Numbered from the stretch's first letter, positions 44,532-53,824 are shown. The stretch is DNA of 64,000 nucleotides from Saprospira grandis DSM 2844 (GCF_000275825.1 NZ_JH719942.1:1255914-1319913), one strand, 5' to 3'. A program made the numbers and translations. The notes: generated by a model not told the origin, from the sequence alone.

Positions 44532-46259
44532 TTAAGGCGTATTTCGGACCGATTGGGCCTCGATGAGCAGAGCTTGTTTAGCATTTTGGGCCGTAATATA
44601 ATTATAGCTTCCTTCTCCCCAGAGCACAATATCTTGCAGATTATTTTTCACATAATCGTACTCTTTCTCAGAGAAATAGAAAATGCTCAGTTGAATATCT
44701 TTGCGGGCGCTTTTTCGGATCAGGCGCTCTGTTTTTTTATCTAGGCTAAAATTACCATCGGTGGCCATAATGATGCGATTATTTCCGCCCTCAATAAAGC
44801 TTTCTCTAGCCAGCAAATAGGCTTTTTGCAGGCCCAAATCGGCATTACTGCTGCTGCGGACCTTTAATTCATCTAAGATGCCCATAATTTTTTCTTGCTC
44901 TTGGCCCGAAATAGGCGGAAGTAATAAATCGGCCTTATCCGAATAGGCAATAATAGCGATATTATCCTCTTTGCGCATCAGAGAAAGCAGCTGCGCCAAA
45001 GAACTTTTAAGTAAAGGCAGCTTTTCTTTATCGTCCATAGAAGAAGAAATATCAATGAGGAAAATGAGGTTATTGGTGGCAAAACCCTCTAGACTCGGCT
45101 CGCCCAATATGGGCGGTTGCGCCTTAATTTGGGCCAAACTATCGGCTCTAGTCAGACTATCCATGCGGTTTTTCTCCATCTGAGCCAAGGCCCAAGCAGG
45201 ATCCGCTAGGCTATCCTTGCGCAAAGAATCAAAAGCGGGATGATTTGGATATTTCAGCTCAAAAATAGGCGGCAATTCATCGGCCAGCAGTTTGGGCTCT
45301 GTGGTATAATGCAAGATCTTATTATAGAGGGCCGTCAAGCCATTGCCATAGCGGTTATAGTGGCCCAACATATCTCTATAATAGTGGTAGTCGGCCCCCA
45401 AGGACTTATTCTTATATTTTGTTTGGGCCAAATAAGAGCGGGCATCGGCCAATAGCAGCTCCGCCCGGTTGATCATCTGCTCATAATAGTCTCGGAGAAT
45501 TTCCTCATCTTTTGGAATAGCCCCCAAATATTGCGCTTTTTCCTTTTTAAGCTTGAAGATCAAGTTCTCAAAATACATACAGTTGGCCTTAAAGCCTGCA
45601 CTGCGGTCTTTGGCCCGCACCCCTCGGCTAATCCGACGCCCCTCCTGCCAAAGCTCATCGAGCTCCAACAAAATATTGGCGTACAACTGATTTCTAACGG
45701 GCAGCTCATAATGATGAAAACTAGCGTCCAAACGCCAATATAGCTTTTCCTCTAAGGCATAGGCATCATAGTACAAAAGCTCTATGCGCTCCAAATACTT
45801 ATAGCCCTGCAATAACTTTTCATCAGAACGATAACGACCCGATTCCATATACTGGGCCAAGGCCTCATAGAGCTCTTCCAATTCTTCTACCACCTGATGA
45901 TATTGCCCAATCAATTCTAAGGGCTTCCCTCGCTCCTTAGAGGGAATATAAAAATTGTCATCATACAATTTGACATAAAGGTCTCGGGGCAAAACTGGAA
46001 AATAGTCGTAGTTCCGCAAAACAATCCTTTGGTCAAAGGCAATGTCTTTTTCGCCCTGCTCTATATACTCATTAAAGGCATGATTCAAATACGCAAAGTC
46101 ATTTTCCATGATGTGCAAGGCATGCACCAACTCATTACTATAGATAACGTAATTGTTATATGCCTCATGGGTCTGGGCAGACATAAGCTCGCCCTGTGCC
46201 CGCCCAACTAGAGAGGACAGGCATAAAAAAAAGAATATATAAAAAAATGATGTTCTCAT
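44532..46259 (-). CDS. VWA-domain exported protein
   Basis: 575 residues from ATG 46259, which begins a signal peptide (MRTSFFYIFFFLCLSSLVGRAQ). A long helical N-terminal region (about 30-380) precedes the VWA domain. The metal-binding motif is FLIDISSSMDD, with IATDG-like IMATDGNFSLD later. The VWA part resembles that of the lipoprotein at 2602, but the N-terminal halves differ. Partner unknown. Confidence 0.85.
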   Translation of the reverse strand: MRTSFFYIFFFLCLSSLVGRAQGELMSAQTHEAYNNYVIYSNELVHALHIMENDFAYLNHAFNEYIEQGEKDIAFDQRIVLRNYDYFPVLPRDLYVKLYDDNFYIPSKERGKPLELIGQYHQVVEELEELYEALAQYMESGRYRSDEKLLQGYKYLERIELLYYDAYALEEKLYWRLDASFHHYELPVRNQLYANILLELDELWQEGRRISRGVRAKDRSAGFKANCMYFENLIFKLKKEKAQYLGAIPKDEEILRDYYEQMINRAELLLADARSYLAQTKYKNKSLGADYHYYRDMLGHYNRYGNGLTALYNKILHYTTEPKLLADELPPIFELKYPNHPAFDSLRKDSLADPAWALAQMEKNRMDSLTRADSLAQIKAQPPILGEPSLEGFATNNLIFLIDISSSMDDKEKLPLLKSSLAQLLSLMRKEDNIAIIAYSDKADLLLPPISGQEQEKIMGILDELKVRSSSNADLGLQKAYLLARESFIEGGNNRIIMATDGNFSLDKKTERLIRKSARKDIQLSIFYFSEKEYDYVKNNLQDIVLWGEGSYNYITAQNAKQALLIEAQSVRNTP

Positions 46260-46260
46260 A

Positions 46261-46359
46261 AGCGATGGGGGACAGCTTAAAGTCGATGACTTTAATAAGT
46301 TCATTGCTCAGCTACAGGAAGCTTTCAATGAATACAATATCAACAGCAAGCCAACCTAA
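46261..46359 (+). pseudogene. Possible 3' coding remnant
   Basis: One frame reads about 32 residues, including LKVDDFNKFIAQLQEAFNEY, to a TAA at 46357. The composition looks like the end of a real protein, unlike nearby intergenic DNA. No start is present and it lies against the start of the divergent VWA gene. Confidence 0.35.
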
Positions 46360-46406
46360 GGAATTTAAGTTGAACTTGAAAAAAAGAAAACCAACTAAAT
46401 AATACG

Positions 46407-47492
46407 CTAGGCTTTCTCTAAAAACTGTTCCCAACTCGCCTTAACCAGCATTTGGCTGTATTTTTCAATATAATAGGCCCCAGCAGCAGGGTCTTCTACC
46501 TCATTAAGGTGACTCTCTAGCTGTAGCAAATGCTGCGCATTACGTGCAATCCGACGAGCAAAAGGACGCTGCTCAGCCGTACCCAAAATAGGCAATTCCA
46601 AACTATTGACCTGCCCTACTGCCGCCGCCAAAGCCTGCGTACTATTCGCTATCATTTGCCAATACAAATCTTCTTTGCGCTCGGCCACTACCGCCCGCAC
46701 ATGTATCCATGGCCAACTCACTTTCTCTAAGCCCTCTGCTTCTAATACACCCAACCAAAGCCGCTTGAAAGCCCGAATGGCAGAAATAGAACGGAAGTAG
46801 TTCTCCTCCAACTCAAAGTTGATCTGAAAATAATGCTGGGCATCCCAAGGCGGAGCCCCCGCAGCCCGCAATTCCTCAAAGGCAAATTTAATCTCCGTCA
46901 AGGCATCCGATAAAGCCGTAATGGCCCCATCCTTCAAAGAAATGTTAATCTGAAACGCCCGCAATTTAGGATAAGTGCCCCCATACAATTGCTGCCAAGA
47001 TAAAGCCTGAAAACTATTGCCGCTCAGCAAAAGATCCAAATCAGAGGAGTAGCTAAAACGCCCCAACTCCCGCAGATAATCCTCCGCAAAAATACCCAGG
47101 GCCTCTCCCTGCATCTTTAGACTAATCATATTCAAATGAACGCCCCGCAAAACTTCTTTAATATCTTTCCCTTTGCCTTTCTGAAAATCCAAAATAAGCA
47201 TGTTGGCCCCGCCATTCAAGGCCTCTGCCACAGCTTTTTTACTAGCCAGCAAATCGCCAGCAACCTCAATTTTTTCAGCAATGGCCCAAGTTTTAGGCGC
47301 ATTTAAACTAGGCAAACGCAAAGGCGCCACCTCTTCCTTTCGGTAAAAAGGAGCCATACTATAGCCCTCTTCAATGCTTTGTTCTAGCTCCTCTAAAGGC
47401 TTTCCCTTTAGGTATTTTTCAATGCTGGCCTTCCATTCTTCTGTGCTAAGGCCCTCAAATTCAGACCAATTGATTTTATTCTCTACTGACAT
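46407..47492 (-). CDS. Methylmalonyl-CoA mutase small-subunit-like protein
   Basis: 361 residues. MutA-like pattern: INWSEFEGLSTEEWKASIEKYLKG at the N-terminus, EEGYSMAPFY, and near the end RIARNAQHLLQLESHLNEVEDPAAGAYYIE, the barrel signature. It lacks a cobalamin-binding domain, as small subunits do, and is shorter than most. The catalytic large subunit is not in this window. Likely the non-catalytic partner, possibly degenerate. Confidence 0.82.
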   Translation of the reverse strand: MSVENKINWSEFEGLSTEEWKASIEKYLKGKPLEELEQSIEEGYSMAPFYRKEEVAPLRLPSLNAPKTWAIAEKIEVAGDLLASKKAVAEALNGGANMLILDFQKGKGKDIKEVLRGVHLNMISLKMQGEALGIFAEDYLRELGRFSYSSDLDLLLSGNSFQALSWQQLYGGTYPKLRAFQINISLKDGAITALSDALTEIKFAFEELRAAGAPPWDAQHYFQINFELEENYFRSISAIRAFKRLWLGVLEAEGLEKVSWPWIHVRAVVAERKEDLYWQMIANSTQALAAAVGQVNSLELPILGTAEQRPFARRIARNAQHLLQLESHLNEVEDPAAGAYYIEKYSQMLVKASWEQFLEKA

Positions 47493-47667
47493 AGTTGATA
47501 GTGCTTTCGGTGGGGGAATATTGGGGGTAAAACAATCTTTATGCGCTTACAACATTTTTAAAGGGAGGGTTAAGCCTCTAATTTAAGAATTAGTCGCTTA
47601 AAGTTCTAAATTCTTAGTTCTAACTTTTTAAGCTGTCCTTAGCTTCTCCCTTTTTATTTACTTTTTT

Positions 47668-47795
47668 GGGGCTGCCCCGGCCTTTGGCCGGGTCGGGCTG
47701 TTTCGCAGCTCGCAGGTCTGCTCGGCCCTGCGTTTTTTTCGCTGCGCTCAAAAAACTGGGTCTGGCCTGCGGCCACTGCTGTCCATCCCTCAGCC
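47668..47795 (+). repeat. Structured GGGGC element, end type 1 (GGCTG/CAGCC)
   Basis: Starts GGGGCTGCCCCGGCC after TTTTTT, ends CATCCCTCAGCC. Variable hairpin with GTTTTTTT and AAAAAAC arms. Confidence 0.85.
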
Positions 47796-47874
47796 TGCGG
47801 GCCTTCGGCCCTGCAAAACCGCAAATCCCCAACAGTTTTAAAGCCGTTTGCCCCCAAAGCCAAAACTTCTTTTG

Positions 47875-47882
47875 TACTTTTG
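47875..47882 (+). promoter_or_regulatory. Candidate -7 element of the asd promoter
   Basis: TACTTTTG matches TAnnTTTG, 30 bases before the start codon; GTTTG at 47846-47850 may be the upstream element, with slightly long spacing. Confidence 0.5.
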
Positions 47883-47911
47883 ACCTCTTATCAGTTGCAA
47901 AATATATACGC

Positions 47912-48904
47912 ATGAAATTAGCCCTTGTCGGTGCCAGCGGAATGGTTGGCCAAGTGATGTTGAAACTCATCGAAGAACGCAATTTTCCTCTTAGCCAACT
48001 CTTGCCCGTGGCCTCTGCCCGCTCCAAAGGCAAAACAATCCGATTTAAAGGCCAAGATGTTCCGCTTCTTTTGGCCGAAGAAGCCCTAGCCCAACAACCC
48101 GATTTGGCCCTTTTTTCTGCTGGCGGAAACGTTTCCCTAGCACTGGCCCCAAAATTTGCCGCCATCGGCTGTAAGGTCATCGATAATTCTTCGGCCTTTC
48201 GGATGGACCCCGATAAACCCCTAATCGTTCCCGAGGTCAATCTGGACCAACTCAAAGCCGATGACTTTATTATTGCCAACCCCAATTGCTCTACCATTCA
48301 GCTACTTTTGGCCCTTTGGCCCCTCCAAAAAAAATATGGCCTAGAAAGAGTCCTGGTTTCTACTTACCAATCCATGACGGGAACCGGCATGAAGGCCCTC
48401 CAACAATATCAAGAGGAGTTGCAAGGCAAAACGCCCCAAAACCCCGCCTACCCCCAGCCCATTTTTGAAAACTGCCTGCCCCATTGCGATGTTTTTGTAG
48501 AAGATGGTTATACTAAAGAGGAAATAAAACTGCTGAACGAAAGCCGCAAAATTATGAATTTGCCCCAGCTTCGGCTCAGCGCCACGGCGGTCCGTGTGCC
48601 CGTTATGGGCGGCCACTCCGAAGCCGTAAATATTGACCTAAAAACACCCTTTGAGCTCGCCGATATTCGAGAGCTATTGGCCCAATCTCCAGGCGTAGTG
48701 GTCCAAGATGATCCCAGCAAAAATCTCTACCCCATGCCGCTTTCGGCCAAGGGAAAAGATGAGGTTTTTGTGGGCCGCATCCGCCGCGATTTTTCTCAAG
48801 AAAATGGCTTGCATCTTTGGATCGTTGCCGATAACTTGCATAAGGGCGCGGCCACCAATGCCCTACAAATTGCAGAAGCCCTCATTGAAAAGGGCTGGCT
48901 GTAA
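47912..48904 (+). CDS. asd: Aspartate-semialdehyde dehydrogenase
   Basis: 330 residues from ATG 47912; the longer frame runs back through a repeat element. It reduces aspartyl phosphate to the semialdehyde with NADPH, leading to lysine/diaminopimelate, threonine and methionine. Motifs are GASGMVGQ, NSSAFRMD, the active-site Cys in NPNCSTIQ, and the His in GGHSEAVN. Confidence 0.96.
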   Translation: MKLALVGASGMVGQVMLKLIEERNFPLSQLLPVASARSKGKTIRFKGQDVPLLLAEEALAQQPDLALFSAGGNVSLALAPKFAAIGCKVIDNSSAFRMDPDKPLIVPEVNLDQLKADDFIIANPNCSTIQLLLALWPLQKKYGLERVLVSTYQSMTGTGMKALQQYQEELQGKTPQNPAYPQPIFENCLPHCDVFVEDGYTKEEIKLLNESRKIMNLPQLRLSATAVRVPVMGGHSEAVNIDLKTPFELADIRELLAQSPGVVVQDDPSKNLYPMPLSAKGKDEVFVGRIRRDFSQENGLHLWIVADNLHKGAATNALQIAEALIEKGWL

Positions 48905-48915
48905 ATGGTCCAGAA

Positions 48916-49058
48916 GGCCCAGCGCTGCGCAGCGGTGGCCGAAGGCCAGACCCAGCAAAACGAGCGCTAGCGAAGTTTTGCGCAGGGCCGAGCAGACCTG
49001 CGAGCCGTGTAGCATAGCGGCGGCCGACCTAGGCGAAGCCTAGCCGGCCGCGGGCCCC
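48916..49058 (-). repeat. Structured GGGGC element, end type 3 (GGCCC/GGGCC)
   Basis: + strand starts GGCCCAGCGCTGCGC, ends GCGGGCCCC then A-run. Variable hairpin with AGCAAAACGAGCG and CGAAGTTTTGC arms; cap hairpin CCGGC built on CCTAGGCGAAGCCTAG. Confidence 0.85.
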
Positions 49059-49095
49059 AAAAAAAACAAAACATCAGTAAAATTAAACGCTAAAA

Positions 49096-49869
49096 ATGAA
49101 GGTACTATCTTACAATGTAAATGGACTAAGAGCTGCAATTCGGAAAGGTTTTGTAGATTGGGTGAAGGAAAATGACATTGATATTATTGGTCTGCAAGAA
49201 GCCAAGGCTTTGCGCGAACAAGTAGATTTGGAAGAGCTGCAAGCGGCTGGTTATGAGCATATTTATTGGCATGCTGCCGAGAAAAAAGGCTATAGTGGCG
49301 TGGTCGTTTTGTCTAAGGTAAAGGCCGATTTGGAAGTGCAGGGCATGGGCATCGAGCGCTTTGATAAGGAGGGCCGAGTTTTGCGTCTAGATTTTGGCGA
49401 TTGGACCCTATTGAACTGTTATTTTCCTTCGGGTACCTCGGGCTCGGTTCGCCAGGAGGTCAAATATGATTTTTTGGATAGCATTTATGATTGGGTGCAA
49501 GAATTGAAGAAAGAGCGGCCCAAAATTTTGCTGCAGGGCGATTATAATATTGCCCATGAAGAAATTGATATTCACAACCCCAAACGCAACCATAAAACCT
49601 CTGGTTTTTTGCCTGAAGAGCGGGCTTGGATGAGCAAATGGCTAGAAGAAGGCGGCTTTGTAGACAGCTTTAGACAACAACATCCAGAAGAACAAAAATT
49701 TAGCTGGTGGAGCATGCGCTCTAAAACCGCCAGGGCCAACAACAAAGGCTGGCGCATCGATTATCAGTGCGTTTCAGAGGATTTAGTGCCGGCCATCAAA
49801 GGCGCCGAGCTATTGAATGATGCCGTACATTCTGACCATTGTCCCTGCTTGATTGAGCTGGATGTATAA
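49096..49869 (+). CDS. xthA: Exodeoxyribonuclease III family AP endonuclease
   Basis: 257 residues. Motifs: YNVNGLRAAIRKGF, LQEAKA, YSGVVVLSK, GDYNIAHEEIDI, FLPEERAW, WRIDYQ and the final HSDHCP. It cleaves abasic sites in base-excision repair and has 3' repair activity. The gene lies 32 bases before the AAA ATPase gene. Confidence 0.96.
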   Translation: MKVLSYNVNGLRAAIRKGFVDWVKENDIDIIGLQEAKALREQVDLEELQAAGYEHIYWHAAEKKGYSGVVVLSKVKADLEVQGMGIERFDKEGRVLRLDFGDWTLLNCYFPSGTSGSVRQEVKYDFLDSIYDWVQELKKERPKILLQGDYNIAHEEIDIHNPKRNHKTSGFLPEERAWMSKWLEEGGFVDSFRQQHPEEQKFSWWSMRSKTARANNKGWRIDYQCVSEDLVPAIKGAELLNDAVHSDHCPCLIELDV

Positions 49870-49900
49870 CCCTTTTTAACCTACTTTAAAAGCCACTACT

Positions 49901-51250
49901 ATGATTAGTAAAATAGCCATTAGCGGTTTTAAGTCCTTTCATAACTTTGAGATGGATTTGGCTCCTTTTACGCTAATCGCAGGAGCGAACAGCTCGGGAA
50001 AAAGCAATCTATTTGATGCTTTAGCACTCATATCGGCTTTAGCTAACTCTTCAAATTTGAAGACTGCTTTTGCGACTCAAAGAGGCGAGTTAATCGAGCT
50101 ATTTACGCAGTATTCGCCAGACATTTATGCAGAAGAAATGTCTTTTATGGTAGAGGTTTTACTCGATCGTCAGATTACAGATTCTTGGGGGCAAACGGTA
50201 GGTTTAGACTATACTCGTTTGCGTTATAGCTTAAAAATCAAGCGCTCAACTGATGAAAATTCCATCAGCTCTTTGCGTGTTTTAGAAGAAAAGCTAGAAC
50301 GCATTTTGGTCAAAGAAGATGCTTGGATAAAGCATTTTGTCCCTGGGAAAAAAGAGCATTGGCGGCCTAAAAGTATAGGCCGTCAGCTCCCCTTTATACA
50401 AACTAAGGGCGATTATTTGCAATTGGAGGAAGATGCTAAAGGCAGCCGCGACAAAAGGTTTCCTTTAAAACAGGCCCAACGGACCATTCTTTCTACAGTA
50501 GATACTATTGAGTACCCACATGCACTAGCCTTAAAAGAAGCATTTAGCTATTGGCAATTTCTTCAGCTTCAGCCAGAAGAATTGCGAAAAGCAACAGCCA
50601 AAGCTGCTGCTCAAAATGTTCTAGGCCAGCAAGGTCAAAATATGGCTGGCAATTTACAGCGACTCATCAAGAAATCGCCTAAGTTGCTAGCTAAAATCAG
50701 ACGGAATTTCAATCGTTTTTTGCCTCACTTTATAGATTTAGAAGTGGTCGAAGATCAGTTGAATAAGGCTTATGTCATTCGCTTGCAGGATCAGAATAAA
50801 CAGTGGTATTCAGCAAAGTTACTCTCTGAAGGAACCCTACGCATTTTGGCTCTCTGCATTATGTTGGCCGACCCCATGAGACAGGGCCTGCTTTGTTTTG
50901 AGGAGCCAGAAAATGGTCTGCATCCTGCTCGCATCAAAGATATGGCGGATTTACTGGAGAAACTGACGACTGATTTTAAAGATAAGGAGGAAAAGCTTCA
51001 ACAACTCATTGTCAATACCCATTCTCCTCTTTTTGTGCAAGAAGTGTACGAAAAGAAAAGTCTAGGTAGCCTCATTGGCTTGGCTCGAATTAGTACTCGA
51101 CTAGATATTTACCAAGACAAAAATGTAAATTTTAACCATAGCCAAATTCTTCCTATAAATTCTCCAATTAGGCCGATTTCTAAGGGCGTAAAAGCGATTA
51201 GTCTAAGAGAACTGAACGATTATCTAGGTACCTACTCGCAGCATGGCTAA
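49901..51250 (+). CDS. AAA (ABC-type, OLD-like) ATPase
   Basis: 449 residues. Walker A GANSSGKSN near residue 30, a signature-like LLSEGTLRILAL near 310, Walker B LLCFEEPENGLHP near 335, and the His switch in NTHSP near 370. Such ATPases are normally encoded with a second small protein (DUF4276 or RloB-like), often in defence or accessory islands. Here only the tail of a second gene survives. The gene is visibly more AT-rich at third positions than its neighbours, hinting at transfer. Confidence 0.85.
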   Translation: MISKIAISGFKSFHNFEMDLAPFTLIAGANSSGKSNLFDALALISALANSSNLKTAFATQRGELIELFTQYSPDIYAEEMSFMVEVLLDRQITDSWGQTVGLDYTRLRYSLKIKRSTDENSISSLRVLEEKLERILVKEDAWIKHFVPGKKEHWRPKSIGRQLPFIQTKGDYLQLEEDAKGSRDKRFPLKQAQRTILSTVDTIEYPHALALKEAFSYWQFLQLQPEELRKATAKAAAQNVLGQQGQNMAGNLQRLIKKSPKLLAKIRRNFNRFLPHFIDLEVVEDQLNKAYVIRLQDQNKQWYSAKLLSEGTLRILALCIMLADPMRQGLLCFEEPENGLHPARIKDMADLLEKLTTDFKDKEEKLQQLIVNTHSPLFVQEVYEKKSLGSLIGLARISTRLDIYQDKNVNFNHSQILPINSPIRPISKGVKAISLRELNDYLGTYSQHG

Positions 51251-51363
51251 TAAGCCTATTAGGCAATCAATTATCTTTTGATGCGCTAAAAAAACTACCT
51301 TCTTTTCGAGCTTTTGATCAGCAAATGAAAGAACTACTTACAGATCAGCAGCTAATGAATTAA
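51241..51363 (+). pseudogene. C-terminal remnant of the ATPase partner gene
   Basis: In a frame other than the ATPase, 40 codons end at TAA 51361-51363 and read LSFDALKKLPSFRAFDQQMK and on to LLTDQQLMN. The pattern of a Leu-rich helix, PSF, then an amphipathic helix resembles the end of DUF4276-type proteins. An ATG at 51243 in another frame stops after 12 codons. Most of the partner appears deleted. Confidence 0.6.
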
Positions 51364-51369
51364 CAAACT

Positions 51370-52395
51370 ATGCGTAACGAACACCTCGATCCCACCAACG
51401 ATAATTTCTCGGAACAAGAGAATAATATAGAGAAGGCGCTACGGCCCCAACTCTTGCAAGATTTTACGGGCCAACCCAAATTGGTCGAAAATCTCCAAAT
51501 CTTTATTCAAGCCGCCAAAAGAAGGGGCGAAGCCCTAGACCATGTGCTCTTGCATGGCCCTCCTGGCCTCGGAAAAACCACCCTCTCGCTGATTATTGCC
51601 AATGAGCTGGACACTGAAATTAAGATTACTTCGGGGCCCGTGCTCGAAAAACCCGGTGATCTTGCTGGCCTATTGACCAATCTGGAGGAGGGCGATGTCC
51701 TTTTTATTGATGAAATTCATCGCCTCAATACGGTGGTGGAGGAGTATCTCTATTCAGCTATGGAGGATTATCGCATCGATATTATGCTGGATACGGGACC
51801 CAATGCCCGCACCATCCAAATTCAACTCAATCCCTTCACTTTGGTGGGCGCAACTACCCGAAAAGGCCTGCTCACGGCCCCTATGCGCGCCCGTTTTGGC
51901 ATCGATTGCCTGCTCGATTATTATGATTTGGCCACCCTGATCAAGATTATCAAACGCTCGGCCCAAATTCTACAAGTGCCCATTACCGAAGATGGCGCTA
52001 TCGAAATTGGCCGCCGATCTCGAGGTACACCCCGTATCGCCAACGCCCTGCTCCGAAGAGTCCGCGATTTTGCCGAAATTAAGGGAAATGGAACCATTGA
52101 TGCGACCATCGCCGCCTATGGCCTCGATGCCCTACAGGTTGATAGCCAAGGCCTCGACGAAATGGATAATAAGATTCTGCGTGTGATGATCGAACACTTT
52201 AAAGGTGGGCCCGTCGGACTAACCACTATCGCTACCGCCGTGGGCGAAGATGCCGGCACGATTGAGGACGTTCACGAGCCTTACCTCATCCAACAAGGCT
52301 ACCTCAAACGCACGCCCAGAGGCCGATCGGTCACTTACAAGGCCTATCAACACCTCAATTTGGCCGCCCCCGGAGAAGAAGGCGAGCTCTTTTAA
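51370..52395 (+). CDS. ruvB: Holliday junction branch migration helicase RuvB
   Basis: 341 residues, normal length. Walker [11 protein letters not shown], Walker B FIDEIHR, sensor 1 LVGATTRKG, arginine finger region RARFGI, and a C-terminal winged helix ([16 protein letters not shown]). Works with RuvA and RuvC, not in this window. Confidence 0.98.
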   Translation: MRNEHLDPTNDNFSEQENNIEKALRPQLLQDFTGQPKLVENLQIFIQAAKRRGEALDHVLLHGPPGLGKTTLSLIIANELDTEIKITSGPVLEKPGDLAGLLTNLEEGDVLFIDEIHRLNTVVEEYLYSAMEDYRIDIMLDTGPNARTIQIQLNPFTLVGATTRKGLLTAPMRARFGIDCLLDYYDLATLIKIIKRSAQILQVPITEDGAIEIGRRSRGTPRIANALLRRVRDFAEIKGNGTIDATIAAYGLDALQVDSQGLDEMDNKILRVMIEHFKGGPVGLTTIATAVGEDAGTIEDVHEPYLIQQGYLKRTPRGRSVTYKAYQHLNLAAPGEEGELF

Positions 52396-52409
52396 TGTGA
52401 TTCTATTTT

Positions 52410-52528
52410 GGGGCCTCCGCCTCGCTTCGCTCGTCGGCGCTACGCTTTGGGGCTCGCTATTCGCTCGGCCCTGCGCAGGCTACGCCTGCTAGGTCTGGCC
52501 TTCGGCCACCCCGCCGCATCGCTAGGCC
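52410..52528 (+). repeat. Structured GGGGC element, end type 2 (GGCCT/AGGCC)
   Basis: Starts GGGGCCTCCGCC after TTTT, ends GCATCGCTAGGCC. Variable hairpin GCGCAGGCTACGCCTGC. A TTACTCC module follows at about 52554-52604. Confidence 0.85.
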
Positions 52529-52656
52529 AGGCGCTTCGCGCCACTGCTCCGCATCGGTTACTCCCTTCGGTCGTCGAACTGCGCCCTAAAGGGCTTGTTG
52601 TGGCCAGGCGCTTCGCGCCTTCTGGACCAAATTTAATTAGTAGACTATAAATATAG

Positions 52657-53295
52657 ATGGCAAACTTAGCATTTTCTTATCAAGATACCTTAACAGAAGC
52701 CGGCTGCGATGAAGCTGGCCGTGGCTGTTTGGCGGGGCCTGTTTTTGCCGCCGCTGTTATTTTAGATCCCAAAATGGACCTAAGTGAGCTCAATGACTCC
52801 AAAAAACTAAGCGCCAAAAAACGAGAGGAGCTCCGAGAAATTATTGAAGAGGGCGCTTTGGCTTGGGCCGTGGCCCAGTTGAGCCCAGCAGAAATTGACA
52901 AGCATAATATATTGCAAGCTTCTTTTTTAGCTATGCATCGGGCTTTGGACCAATTAAGCACAACTCCCCAGCTGCTCTTGATTGACGGTAATCGCTTTCG
53001 GCCCTATAAAGAAATTCCACACCATTGCATGATTAAAGGCGATGGCCGCTTCCTCAGTATTGCCGCCGCTAGCATCTTGGCCAAAACCCATCGCGACGAA
53101 TACATGCTCCAACAAGCCGAAAAATATCCAGAATATAGCTGGAGTAGCAATAAAGGCTACCCCACCAAAGCCCACCGAGCCGCTATTGCCAAATTTGGCG
53201 CTACGCCCCTACACCGAAAAAGCTTTCGCCTCTTGCCAGAAGCAGAACAGAAAAAACTGTCATTTGAAGATAAAAAAATAGAGTCTGTCGAATAA
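52657..53295 (+). CDS. rnhB: Ribonuclease HII
   Basis: 212 residues. Catalytic DEAGRGCLAGPV with Asp-Glu near residue 19, LNDSKKLSAKKRE, LLIDGNRF and ASILAKTHRDEYM. Cuts RNA in RNA-DNA hybrids, including single ribonucleotides in DNA. Confidence 0.97.
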   Translation: MANLAFSYQDTLTEAGCDEAGRGCLAGPVFAAAVILDPKMDLSELNDSKKLSAKKREELREIIEEGALAWAVAQLSPAEIDKHNILQASFLAMHRALDQLSTTPQLLLIDGNRFRPYKEIPHHCMIKGDGRFLSIAAASILAKTHRDEYMLQQAEKYPEYSWSSNKGYPTKAHRAAIAKFGATPLHRKSFRLLPEAEQKKLSFEDKKIESVE

Positions 53296-53473
53296 AATAG
53301 ATTGAACAGCTTTTTAAGCTATTGATTTATAAGGGCTTATTTAGCATATATTTAAGGCGCTACAAACTAAAAAGGATGGACTTTTATTCGCTTTTTATAA
53401 AAAAAATGCGACATTTGCCCACACTTTCAGAATATTACAAATTTCAAGAACCGCTTTAAATAGATAGGAGAGC

Positions 53474-53794
53474 ATGAGAAAAGCTGATTTGGTAGCTCGT
53501 ATCGCCGAGAAAACAGAAATCCCCAAGGTTGATGTTTTGGTAACACTTGAGGAATTCTTCAAGCAAGTGAAGGATAGCATCGCAGAAGGCGAAAACGTCT
53601 ACGTTCGCGGTTTCGGTAGTTTTATTGCTAAAAAACGCGCCCGCAAAGTGGGCCGCAACATTAAAGCAAACCGTGCCATTGAAATCCCCGCACACTATAT
53701 CCCCGCTTTCAAGCCTGCAAAAGTATTTGTAGAAAAAGTGAAAACAAACTTGAAGGTAGAAGAAAAGGAGCAAAAAGAAACAGTTTCTAAATAA
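53474..53794 (+). CDS. HU/IHF family DNA-binding protein
   Basis: 106 residues. MRKADLVARIAEKTEIPK at the start, VRGFGSFIAKKRARKVGRN, the intercalating Pro region, and IPAFKPAK; a charged tail extends past the usual 90 residues. It bends DNA in the nucleoid. An HU-like gene close to an RNase G gene is a frequent Bacteroidota arrangement. Confidence 0.95.
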   Translation: MRKADLVARIAEKTEIPKVDVLVTLEEFFKQVKDSIAEGENVYVRGFGSFIAKKRARKVGRNIKANRAIEIPAHYIPAFKPAKVFVEKVKTNLKVEEKEQKETVSK

Positions 53795-53824
53795 GCTGCT
53801 TTTTTAAGCAAGAATTTTTCAAAG

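Noticed and set aside
47620-48297. 225-codon minus-strand frame opposite asd
   Set aside because: It is the shadow of asd plus a repeat element; composition is unlike a protein and the + strand gene is unmistakable.
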